Source of the DNA: Periplaneta americana
Taxonomy: Eukaryota > Arthropoda > Insecta > Blattodea > Blattidae
Assembly: GCF_040183065.1 (NCBI RefSeq)
Contig: NC_091120.1
Location: forward strand, 72,256,708-72,320,707
Length of the DNA: 64,000 bases
Direction of reading: 5' to 3'
A program made the position numbers and the translations under genes. The notes beneath the pieces were generated by a model. The model saw only the letters and a list, made by a program, of their open reading frames with translations, was not told the DNA's origin and did no database searches. Position 1 is the stretch's first letter. Each line of letters opens with the position of its first letter. This document shows positions 21,014-34,700 of the stretch, piece by piece.

Positions 21014-24000
21014 CAGCAGTAGTAGCAGTAGTAGTAGTAGTAGTAGTAGTAGCAGCAGCAGCAGCAGCAGCAGCACTGAGTAATATTAGTACTAGTAGTG
21101 GTAGTAGTAGTGAATATTAGTTACTTATAGACCTCTGCATTTTCATGGAAACGGCCGACTGGAGCTCACCGATCAGTATTCGGTTGTGAAGAAGGCAGCC
21201 GAGAAATGATTCGCTCGAGCGCATGCAATAGAGAATTTATAACCGATCGGTTGAAAGTTTTCTCGATCGGCCACGAGCGCTCGAGGTTGTTGTACTACAA
21301 TTACATCACCCTTTAATGCCTGATACCCAAAACAGCCTACCTAAGAACGTTACCATTTGCTCTTGTTTCAGAAAGTACCAAATGCAGGAGGTATTTTGAA
21401 CATTTAAATAAGGAAACATAATTTTTAAATAACACAATTCTTTAAATTAAATAATGCTTTGTACTATCAGTAATGTTATTCAGCATCCTCCTTTTCAAAC
21501 TCATTATATCAATAATGAAAATGTTTAATGTAGCTTAGTAAATATATGATTGCATAAAAAGAAAAGAGATTTTGTAATGCGTCTCAAATCTCTTCAAAAG
21601 CAGACATAATCTAATTTTGTCACAGTATTTAATAAAAATAAAGCAAATGTTCATATTCACTTTGTTAAAAATTTTTACAATAGTGTAGATATATATTAAG
21701 AGATGCTTAATCATAGACAATGATTGACATTGGATCTACTTATGGTAAGTGGATGCAGATTCTATTATTTCACATTCAACGACTACAACCGGAAATACCA
21801 AGGATGGGTCATAAAAAATCATGCTGAAGTTATTTCAAAATTACAAGAATCAATGTAAAAATCGCCATTTCGTTTTTAAATTAATAATTTTTGTTCAATC
21901 TTATCTAGAATTTCCGCATTGGTTTCTTCAACGATTTACCTTTGTCCTCTGACATTACGAATACAGCTGTTACAAAATATTATAACTGTTCGGTTGAACT
22001 AGAGGATAAACACGAACATACTTTTTTATATTTTTCAGTGCTACTTATATTTCATATTTATATTCTTATAGACAACGTAGTTTGCTAAATTTTATTTTGT
22101 TTCAACGATTTACTAATTTATTATTATTTAAATATTTTATTGTAATTTTTTATTCAATCTGATATTCTGTATACCTTCTAGATTCACTAATCAGGTGATA
22201 GAGCATCAGACAGTTTAATAATGATTTCCGTAGCGCATATTGTAAACACATCGATCGAAGACAGTTTTCAGTCTATGATACCCTTCAAACGAATGAGATC
22301 GACCGGTCGACCGTGAGCTTCATCGGGTGTTTCTCTTTCTGCAGAGTCAGGACACGCGGCAGTCAGCCTGCTCAGCGATAGACCGACCGCACACACATCA
22401 TGACTCTCGATCGTCGTTTGTATTGGAATGCAGAGCTCTAGTTACTTATCACTTACTAAGCTCGCCATCGGTCCCTATCCTGAGCAAGATTAACCATTTT
22501 TTTATTCATTTTGTAAGTGTTCCACCTAAGTCTCTGGATAATATCAATGAATGTTTTTTGGTTTCAATTAATGACTTATACAATATTCAAGGAATAAGAG
22601 CTCCATTTTCAATTGAGTATGCTGCAATTTGTTTAATTCCTTATTTTACGAGACTATATTAACTGCTAAGTTTACTTAGCTTCTGGAATGAGATAAAGAT
22701 GGTAATGGCAGCAAAATGAGCCCAGAGTCCAGCGCCGAAATTTTTTTTGTAGGTTATTTTACAACGCTTTGTCAACATCTTAGATTATTTAGCGTCTGAA
22801 TGAGATGAAGGTGGTAATGCCGGTGAAATGAATCCGGGGTCCAGCACCGAAAGTTACCCAGCACGCTGAAAATTATCCAGTATTTGTTCTTAATGAGTTG
22901 AGGGTAAACCCCGAAAAAGACTCAACCAGGTAACTTGTTCCAACCACATTTGAAACCGTGCCCGCTCATTTCGCAGTTAAACATGTTAACCGTTACTCCA
23001 CAGCGGTGGATCGTAAGTCGCTATCAAACACTGTATTTTCTACGTAGAAAAATTGTGTTAGAGACAATTAGAGCCCCTTCAGACGAAGCCAATTTTAGAA
23101 GCGCTGCTGTTTGTGAATAATGGAAGTAAATGGGGGCCGTCACACACACAACCATTAAAAGTAGCCACGCCAATATTTTGGTGGCTCGTCTGTGGAGCTG
23201 CTAACGGACGACTGTTGGGCCACTGCTTCAGCAGTATAGGCCCACAGTCTATTGTGCCAAGACTTTTTTTCCGAATTTCATTGATAATTCCAGCTCGAAG
23301 CTCTTGAAATGATTTCTTAAACATGCAAAAATACGAAACAAAAAGAAAAACAAAACAAAAAAATACCTTTTTTATTCCTGATGTAAAATCATGAAATAAA
23401 GTGGATGTAGTCCTCGATTCAGTCTTTCTAAAATCAATTAATGGACTCGGATGCTTCTTACATTTCTTTCTTTATTCTTTCTCCGTATGAGAAGCGTCAC
23501 CATAAGTATATCTCCGTCTCTGTCCATGTTACTAGAAGATTGATAAATGCTCTACAATATTTAGTGTATCAAACGCGCGTTTGCAGCGCCATTAACGAGC
23601 CACTAATGGCACTGTTAAGTGGCCTTGTCTGAAGGTGCCCTTAATGTACACGTACGACTATTTTTTTTCTAAATTTGTACAAATTAATAATTATTACAAT
23701 TGCCTAGGATTTAAACCGGAAAGTGTATATTAAAGCCCAATTTCTTATTTTATGGATTACAAATATTTTTTTCATCATATTATTTGGCTGCATATTAAGT
23801 AACACGACTGTCTACCGTATAAGAACGAAATTTTCTAATAAGGCCCAGTCCAAATCACGAAATAAAAGTAATGTATGAAAATCAACAAAGATGAAAATGT
23901 TTAATTATTAATTAACCAACAGAACCTGCTGGAGATTTTAATTATTATTTTCGTTACATTATGAAAATCTAAAATTAATTTAAAATAATGCGATCAAATT

Positions 24001-25736
24001 AAAACCTTAATAGGATTGAATTATTAAAATGTCGCTCGAGCAAGCAAATCAATATTGCTGACATACAATATCTAACAGATGCGAAAACAAGTAAAACAAG
24101 GTTGTCAGTTAAATGACCGTTGTAGAAAGATGAATAATTTTGTAAAGCTTTTTTTTTTTACTTCGCGTTGTATTTTTAGTGTGGAACATACATTAACGCT
24201 CTTATACATTTTATTTCACTGATATATTTACTGTACATATAAATATTAATTAAATCTGTCTTAGCCTACAAAAATACATATTTTAAACCTCCTCTTACCA
24301 AGTATAGGTACATTTTTACAGTTTATAGGTCTATTGATGTTAAAATATGAATGAACCTATAGTAATTCTTAAAAATGCTCCAATACATGAGATAAAATAA
24401 AAAAAATATAGGCCTAATTCATTGCTCTTTCATAGGTATGTGGTAACTCGTATAAAAATTGAGAAATGCATATTATTAAGAAATTTCCAGACGTTACTGC
24501 AGATTAAGGAAATTACACAGAATTGTTTTTACAGGTGTTATTCCAAAGCATTAATTATAGCCTCTTGGCGTACCACAAACTTCCGATATAATATACTGAA
24601 AGCGCCAATTTGGACATTAAAAACACCGTAGACTGTTCAACATTCCCTTCCAAACTTTTTCCAGACTTAGAACTGATTTTGCATGGTTTACATTTGGCTT
24701 AAAATATTGTACATTAAATTCCATGTACCGATATAGACAAATATCTTCAATAAATAAAACACGCCTTTTCACAGGTTGCCAGGTAATGTTGAACTGCCAC
24801 ACATTAAAAAAATCAAGAAAAGCTGTCTTTGGAAAACTATTCATTATTAGTGCATGATAGGCCTATATTTATATTTTTATCCAAGTTTATGGGATTTTAG
24901 TCTTCTGAAAATTCCATTTAATTTCGAATAGGCTTCTTACTGGACCTGTTTTAGAATGCAAATAATTATGTGAACTCATGGATGAGATGAATAAAAATAT
25001 TTGATTTGGTTTTGCGAGAGGTTAATAATATACAACAGACGTCAGCAGGTCAAATGTAGCACTAAACAAGAGAGATACTTCGCGCACAGAGGTCGCATAT
25101 GCTACATTACGTCGTTCATTACGTCAGGAAGAGGTAGAATATCTATTGGATTCTTACCGGGTGTTTCATAATTATACATATAAAATATAGGGGTGACTAG
25201 AGGAAAATAAAACAAGGCAAAAAGTCATAAACATACTTCTGGAAACCAGCTATTTCTGAGATATGATGCCATCGCTGTGGCTGAATACACCTCGTACATT
25301 TGCAACCTTCACAACGTTCTGATCTCATTTCTTACCTGGCACACTTAATGGTCATGCGTACCTATATTTTTACATGACCTACGCGACCTTTTGGATGACG
25401 TACCTCTTTGGGAATTGTAGCTGTTGTAGGACGGAAGACCGTCTCACTTTCATTCGAACATTCGAGAATTTTTCTGCACAAGCTTCCATAATAGGCGTAT
25501 CGACCGTAACTTGCCAAATCCATGACCTCCCAGTTCCCCCAACCTCAATCTTCTGGATTTTATTGTTTGAGAATATTTTTAATATTTTGTGAATTTCAGC
25601 CCTGTTTATAATGTTAAACTCCAGGAACACACTATCAATAGTTACTAACGCATTGGAGACACCCTAGGGATATTCGGAAGTGTATCATTACTAATGAGGA
25701 AACGTGCTGATGCTTGCCTTATCATGAACTGTGGTC

Positions 25737-25798
<62 letters not shown>

Positions 25799-28700
25799 TT
25801 ATTTTAGTTAGTAGAGTTAAGGCCGTAAGGCCTTCTCTTTCACTCAACTAGCAAAAGTATACACACATATGAATGAACTTACAAGCCACGAAGAACACAA
25901 TTTTGTTTCGATAAAATTACGTGCATACAAGAGTTACCTGTGAATTAAACAGTAAAATACTATTAACTATTAATTAAACAGTGAAGTACAAACGTGTAGC
26001 AGAATTAAACTAATATACCGTACACAAAATGTTAATATATTTCAAATAGTGTGTCATAGTAAGAAGAGATTGTCCCGCGCCGTGGCGTCATGGTATAAGG
26101 CATCCTGCCTATGACTCGCGTTACGGAATGTGCACTGATTCGTGTCCTCATGGGGGAAGAAATTTTCTCATTAAATTTCGGCCAGTGTGTGGGACCGGTA
26201 CCCACCCAGCATTGTGATGAACTTGGGGAGTTACAATAGGTAGCGAAATTCGGTTGCGAAAGTCAGCCATAATGCATGGGGTGATCATCGTGCTAACCAC
26301 ACGGTACATCTATTCTGGTTGGATGATCGTCCATTTCTGCTTCGACATGTGAACGTGAGGCCAGCAACCGACTGGTCGGTCTGGGCCCTTCAAGGGCTGT
26401 GGCGCCACGGATTATTAGAAGGAGGAGATTATTATGGGACAATTGTAAAAATACAGCGCTATCAGAATGCATGTCTAAAGGAAGATGTTATGTAGTCAGT
26501 AACCGTTAAAGTGAGTAGGTATGGTTAGAGTGAATTGCTACGAAGGTTATCCTTTAAGCTGTTTTTTTTAGTGTTTATTGTCTTGCACATATGTTTGTCT
26601 CATTAGAACTTCTTGCCTTATTTCCTTGTTCTCTATTCATCCCTGCAATTTGTACCTATAATTGTGAAATAACCTATAAGTTAACACAGGCCGCTTTTAA
26701 AAATGTTAGAGAACAAGTGTACTCCTTTTTACAGGGGAACTATGAGCTCATTTCGATACCTACACTCAAATTGCGTAAATTGTTACATCTTCACAGCAGA
26801 GATATAGGCCACAAGTTAGATGCCCATACTCTACAATTCATTCATCCTTAGTTTCCTGCCCAAGGGCAAGTCTTTCACTTGCAAACCCAGTATTCTCCAA
26901 TCTTCCCTATGTTCAGACTTCCCCTTAGTCTCCGCTCACCATCCATATATCTTAATATTGTCTATTATCCGTTATCTTATTCTGCTCCGAAATTTTCTCC
27001 CGTTTACCTTCACTAACATTTAGTATTAATTCGAACTATTTTGTTTGGGGTATGTATCGCTGAAAAGATCTGTATGCGTAGATTGAGGAGGGATTTCGAC
27101 TTAAGTTCATTAACAGTTCCCTTATATTGAAATTATAACCTAGATGTTGACAAAGAGAGAAGCGGATATGACTTATTACTAAATACTAAGTCACAAATCA
27201 CAGCTTTCTCAGTGGCAAGAACATTGAATTATATCAATACTGAAATAGCATTAAGCGAAAGTACTTACAATTAAGCTTACAATAGTTAAGTACATGCTGT
27301 TCTCAAGAATTACCAAACATGTGTGCGGTAACGAAAACAGCGGTAAACGGGGAGATGTTAGAAAGTATTAGCACAGTCTAGTATATACAGTCACAAAGCT
27401 CAATACGTAGTAAATATGCATCCATAGATAGTTGCTAACCACTAGGATCGCTACTATCGCCTCATTACAGACAATGCGAAATATTACCTGCACAGTCTAT
27501 TGTTCCTAGTACCCTCAAAACTCAAGCTTCGTGACTGTATATACTAGACTGTGGTATTAGCGCACAGAGAACGTTCACAAAACCTCTAACTTTTCTCTTT
27601 GCCTGTTCACAGGCTGCAACTGTGCTCACCATGATGGCGGCCGTGCTTGAGCTGGCGAGTCTTGGACTGGATTGTGGTGTGCGACATGGTGAGCAGTTCG
27701 ATCATCGCCATTATTTCATTCATTCATGGTTTTCTGTCCAAGGGCAAGTCTTCCAGTGAAAACCCAGCATTCTCCTATCTTTCCGCAAATAATTCATATA
27801 TCTGAATGTTGTCTATCATCTGATATCTTCTTCTGCTCCGAAATTTTCTTCCCTTCACCATTCCTTCCAGTGAATCCTTCAGTAGGCAGTTTCTTCTTAG
27901 CCAGTAGCTCAATCTATTTCTTTTTCTCTTCTTCATCAGTTCCAGCATTGTTCTTTCTTTACTCACTCTTTTTAGCACAACTTTATTTCTTATCAGAGAC
28001 GGCTTTTCAGGTAAACCAAGTGAAGCACAACTTCACCACAGAATTTAAAAAAAAATTGAAAAATTCACTTTACTTTTACTATATATCACAATGCGACTGA
28101 TTTTATGTTATTTATGTTTATATAAGTTCAAAAATCGCGCAGCGCAGAAGAATAAATTAACGAACACAACGCCGGTGAATCCACTTTTTGCATTGTGACA
28201 TTCTATTTCGCTTGCTATGGTTACCGTAGCGATACGTTTAAGTTCTGCGTTTGTGAAATGAGCTCGATTTTTCTCCTGTTCGTGTTTTACTCAACTATGC
28301 TTACCATGGCAACAAGCCTACACTCCTCGCCCCGCAACAAAAGTTAATATAGTGGCTTTGGTCAGAAGTGAAATAGTCGTGGGTAACGTGAAATAGTAGA
28401 TGAGACGAACTGACAACGTACCACCAATCAACGACAAAAGGACTAATCAGGGTAGCCAGCTCTAACAATGAAAATTACAGAAATTTAAAAGCATAAAATT
28501 AGTTTCGCCCATAGAAAAGATATAATAAATTAATATATTTGTCATTTTTAACCGTTTTGTTAAAGAAGCAAGCATGAGTCTTGAGAAAAGTGAAAATACA
28601 TATAATGTAAGAGGAATTAAAAAAAAAAAACTTTGTTATGGTTTTAGCGTTGTAAATACTACTGCAACTTACTCGTATATAAATTTTGCCGCGGTTTTGT

Positions 28701-31700
28701 GAGTGTGCATAAAGATCGCATTGTGTGCCCTATAATTATTTTCTCTATTGTTCTTGTTACATTAGTTATTAGGCCTGTTTTAAATTAAGAGTAGTATTTG
28801 TTCATAAAATCAGTGTTTTTTTTAGAGATTTAGGGTTGTTTATTAAAAAGTTCGTCTGTGGAAAGTTTTTCTTCCATGAATCGCATTAAAAATTATTTGC
28901 GTAGTTCCGTGTCATAACAAAGGCTCACGTCACTCGCAAATATTTCCATGTAGAAGCAAATTGTGCACAGAATTATGAAAAAATCAGCCTTTCCACGATG
29001 ATGTTACTAATAAACCCGCTGCCATGAACAGAAGGATTCAACTTGTCTTCAAAAAATTGGTATGATTATTTATTACCATTAATTTATGGCTACTTTATTA
29101 TTATTATTATTGTTATTATTATTATTGTTATTGTTATTATTATTATTATTATTATTACTGTCGTAATCATCATCAATGTCACGTATTTTAAATATATAGG
29201 TATTTAATATACATAGGCACATAGCACTTCACTAATATCTTCCATAGTTCCTTTTCCAGAGGTGCGCAGAAGATCCTCTTTTTCTATTAAAAGCTTCCTG
29301 CTATTCTCCTTTGGACTTCCTGGCAGCAGCTCATGTTACTACTTACAGTACGCCCAAGTATTTGAAACTGTTCATTTGTTCCACTGCCTCAATTCGAATC
29401 GGCAAGCATATGATTTTAGTTTTCTTCCAATAACCATGGTCTTCGTCTTATTAGCACTTATCTTCATCCCATACTGCTCACAACAGTCATTTAGCTCCAG
29501 TAGCATCCCCCTTAGTATCGTCTCCTCTTCTGCTAACAACGCCGTATCATTTCAAATCGTATGCATTTTATTCTTGTTTCTCCTCCTAATACCCCTCCCA
29601 TGTTTTGAAAACAATTATTCACTAAATCCTCCAAGTTGATGTTGAACAGGGTAGGTGGTAAAGGGCATTCTTGTCGTATTCCTCTACCTATTCTACATCC
29701 CTTCGACATTTTTTCTCCTATCCTGACTTTGACACGTTTCGTATAAAGGTTACAGAATAACCTCCCATATTTACAATTCACAACAACTTTCTGCAGGATC
29801 CTCATGTTTATTCCAATCCACTCTGTCATAGCCTTTTTCAGGTCCACAAATACTACATACACTTCTTTATTTTTCTCTAGAAAGTTTCGCCGATTCTTCG
29901 CAGCAATCCAATTGCATCTCTCGCAATTTTTTCCTTCATGAAGCTAAACTACCCTTCTTCCAACTTTCCTTCCATCTTATAACATAAACGTCCTTGTTCT
30001 TATTATGTTATTTTTCTTTTGTTTATATAGATATTAATTTAGTGCAGAATATTATTTTTTAAATTTCATTGTGTATTTTTTAACATTAATTTACATTTTC
30101 TTTTTTGTTCATTTAAATTGGTTAGGATGCCGATATTTAAAATCCAAGATTTGGACGGCTATCATTTCGATATATATATTTATATCCTTTGTATTTCTAT
30201 TTATGTATCTTCTGTCTTTTTGTACCTTGCTGAACTTTAGGCTAATTGGCCTCCGGCTGTTGTCCAGCACACAAATATTAATAATAAATAAATAAAACTA
30301 AATTATTTTTCTTCAGTACTGGCAACAAAACTCTCTCCGTAAAATCTTCAGGCCAGTCGCCTTTTTCATATATTTCATTGCATAATATTAGAATGCGTAT
30401 ATGCAAAAATTGGCCTTGGTTTTAATATCGTACGTACATTTTACTGACCACACATTTTTAAATTTTCATATTTATTATTTTCTTCTAATTTCATCATTAC
30501 TGCAATATAACCTGTTATATGTATACTATAATCCGATGGATATAAAACCCAGAGTAAATTTTAATCCTCGTACTTATTACAACTTTCTCAGAAATTTTGA
30601 ATTGATTCGGATAAGACATTTTATACAGGGAGAATTTTGTACACACAAAATGCAAATAAATAAATGACTGAGAAACTGGTACTGTGAATGAAAATCTACA
30701 CGACCTTGAAATACAATGCGCATGCCTTTTAAAAATATCTGCTAGAGATTTATCAAGAGCGGAAAAGGTAAGTCTATGTCATTTTATGATTAAGGAAGAA
30801 TGATTTGACTTTTGTAAATAAAATTAGGCCCAAATATAAACATTGTTATATTTGCCCATAGACCATTTCTTAAATTTCATTAATAATTTCCCTTAATACA
30901 TTGATTACATGTAGCATAGCAAGTACACGAAAAAACAGAATACCATACATTAATAGAAAGAAATGCATGACTTTTCCTGAGGTAGACCTAGGTACAAGAT
31001 TTTAGCCGAGGAATTTATGCCGAGGGCTATAAATGTACTGAGGAAAAAATTTTGTGTTAATGCCGCGGTGTCTATATTAATTTTTCCACAACCGAGACGA
31101 TATTGTCGTGTTATATTTCTGAAATTCTAGTTACAGAAGTTCGCTGGAGCTATTTTATCGAGCACATATGCACAAATGCAAAGGAAATGTCATAGCAATT
31201 ACGATTGATATGTCTCATTGTTAAGTTATATTTCTCTCCCTTAGGGGAAATGTTATAATTCTCCCCCGATTTTGGTAACCTAGAAAGTGACATTTACTGC
31301 CGGTAGTGGAAAAATTAAATTATTCTGCAATAATAATGATTTTATTAACTATTTTAAAATGTCAACTCCACTTATTAAGATGCAATCTTGAAATGAGTCT
31401 AAGGTGCAACAAATATTTCTGTATAATTTAACATTTATTATTGTTGCCCTATCTTACCCGCAGACAAGTGGCCCTGCTTCCTTACGTTCGTGACGGGCGA
31501 GGTGTCGCTCCTACTACACTCTCTGCTCCTCTACGGCGCCTATCGTGTGAGTATTCCAGTTAACTGGTCAGATGTGATGTCAGTATGTTACAGCTGGAAC
31601 TTGGAAAATTCAGGTGGCCCAAATTTTGTTTTTGGGTCTATACAGGAAAATATAGCTCGTGCGGAACCTGGTGAAGCTTGGAGGGAGAGAACAGTAGTGT

Positions 31701-34700
31701 GGTGAGGGGTCGGCTATCGGCCGATGTTATAGTGACGAGATGCAAGCGAGACTGAACAAGCGTTACCCCTTCCACTCCTAGCCGCCCGTAGAACTGATTT
31801 CGCCATCAAGGACAAGCTTCACCAGGTTCCGTTCGAGCTGTACACTATCCTACTCGCCGTTAAAGTCGAGTACATTTCCGGTGAAGAACGAACAGTAAAA
31901 CAAAAGAGACTTGGTATATTGATGAGAAGAGAATGAATGAAACAAGTGTGAATATGATTTTTTTTTTAACTTATGATACGTTCCATGCATTTCGCTACAG
32001 TTAAGTTCTTTAATATGTACAGTAATATTCCTATTAAGAGTCATTTTTTAAAACTATTATTTGTAGATCCAAAAATTAGCCTTTATTATTTTTTTTCAAT
32101 ATAAGCATTATGTCTGTTCCTCTTCAATTCTCTGCTTTGCCATCATCCTGTCTTCTTTTTGGCCGACCTATACTTCTTTTACCAAATGGAATCTTATTCC
32201 TAGCTACTCTTGCTGTTTTTTCTACTTTTTTCATACGAATTGCATGATCATCCTACTCTCATTTTATTTTCAACCTAATGTGATATTTGGTTTCCTTTCA
32301 AATGCTGCCTTATTTTTTTCATTTCTAATTTTAATATTTTAATGCTTCATTTGCTATTGCTCTTAAAACATTCACCTCTAATATTCCTAAAAATGTCTTG
32401 TTTCGCTTGTGCCTGATTTCTCCTGTATATGAAATACAGTGAAACCTCTCTTTACGGACACACCAAGATACGGACACTTCTCATATACGGACAGATTTTT
32501 ATGTCCCAACTGAAATAATATAGAAATAATGATAAATTTAACTCTAGTTTACGGACACTCTCAGACACGGACAGCTGTTTCACAGTCCTTAAGCTTGCTT
32601 TACCTCCTGACTGCGGACAGAACTTGGATTTCAAGACCTAATGTGTTACAAAAATGGAAAATTGAGTTTTGAGAACTGTATAGAAATTCCTTAATATGAA
32701 AGAAGAAAATAAGAGTCTCGTAGGCTACCACTAGCCCAGCAGGCTACCCCTTGTTAGCTGGAAGTGGGTAGATAAAGAAAGTCATAAAATTTAACCTGTC
32801 TGATGGGTCCAAGGTTTCCGCGATCGTGAAATTGTATTCGACACATGATAGGGTTAGTAGGATTATTCTCTTCACTTCAAACAGTTCTGTTTCGAGAGAC
32901 ATGGCACCTGAACATAAAGGTTAAGTTGAAAACTGTAAATTACAATACTGCATAACTGTAGCCCTAGAATAAAATAGCATGGCAAGTGCTGTATTTTCCT
33001 TTTTCGGTCTTATCTACTATAGTTCAAAGTTGCAAAGAATTTACTGTAATACAGTGGACTGTATTTAGAATTAAACTACAGTAATACATTTCATTTAAAG
33101 CGTGAAGGGATACATAATGCATATTATAAATTTACTGTTAGATTGGGGAGCCTCCCTCCCAATAAAGGACACCTCCCATATGCGGACAGATTGTTACATC
33201 CCTTCGATATCCGTAAATGAAATGTTTCACTGTAGTAAAATTGTCCGTTTTCAAATAGTAAGATGAACTTGGTTTTCTGTATTACAAAAAAAAATAAATA
33301 AATTTACATCTGACGTCAGCCATAAATTATATAATTACAATACAGTCCCAAAAACCAAAAAATGAAACGACTTTGGAAGCTCCTAACAGAGCACGATTCA
33401 CACCACAAGGACTTAACAATGGTTTTCAATCCAGTATTATTTGAATGGCATTACAGGAAGGTATTTCACAATTAATGCAAAACGCAAGAAAATAATCTGA
33501 AAATAAGATCCTATCAACGCGTAATACTCATTATTAAACACAATACAGAACGATAACCCCGATTATGATAATTCATCGCAAGCATTCCTATAGGTTTGTG
33601 CTAAATCGCAGACTACAAAGTTCAAAGTTCGGATAATCTTGGGGAAAAATATGTTTTTAATTACATTATTATGCAGGTTAATTTCTTTTGCCATCAATCA
33701 ATTTACTGCACCATTTATAAATACCCATCTACTATTAAGAATAGATAAATTTTCACCGTATTATTTCAGATGTCTTTCGGGTTACGACAACAATCGACGT
33801 AAAATGAATTTCAATAACTGCCAAAGCGATCTCGTGTGTACCATTGCTTTGGAGTACTGAGCATGCGCAATGTGTTGAATCTGAAAATGAAAATTCAGGC
33901 CGGCTATTTTTTTTTCTGGAGCAGTACTCAGTCGTAATAAAAATTTTGCATAATGATAAAGCTATTCTTTATTCCACATCCTGAGCTACCTTCCTAGTAC
34001 CACTTTCTTTATCCTTTTACCACATTAAATTTTATATTCATCACTATACTATAAAATTCCTGATTTCGCCTAATGTTTTATTCTTCATAAGTTGGGAAGA
34101 CATAAATTTCAAAATTCCTTCTATATTAGAGCGATTAATAAAATGTATTTTAAAGATTATAGGGTGCATTTACATGGTGCCAGTTACTGGCTTGCCAATA
34201 TGATAGTAGCTGGACAGCTTACACAGGAACAGTTGCTGGAATCCAGTGTTACTGGACACCTCAACTAAAACACCAACTGGAACTGTGTAAACGGGCCTTT
34301 AGAAGTCATACAGTAATGTCAGAACAAGCACATAACTGTCAAGAAATTACCTGCAAAACACATGAAAGGTATACTAAGAAAGTGTGTATTACCATCGTGA
34401 CATTAATTTTCCTATCTCCGAACATTTCTCCTGACAATAAAGCTTCACTTTCGTACACCAGACGAGAACACAGTAAAAATGAAAATTTATTTTATTTCTA
34501 GTATATTTTGACTAATTATTCTTTCAAGTTCTACATGTATGGTTTAATTTCTAAAATTTATCTTTTAAAATTAATTGTTTGTATACAAATGATAGCCCAA
34601 AATTATGAAAAAAAAAAAACGATTTATCATTTGTAACCAATTTATGATGTAGTAGGATTTTCTACATGTCATTATTTTTAAGATAATAAAGTTAGGTTTC

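Noticed and set aside
31547-31705. Exon 3 reading on past its donor
   Set aside because: The frame stays open, but gtgagt at 31547 is a strong donor and the phase-0 join to 36309 gives the expected paralogue structure.
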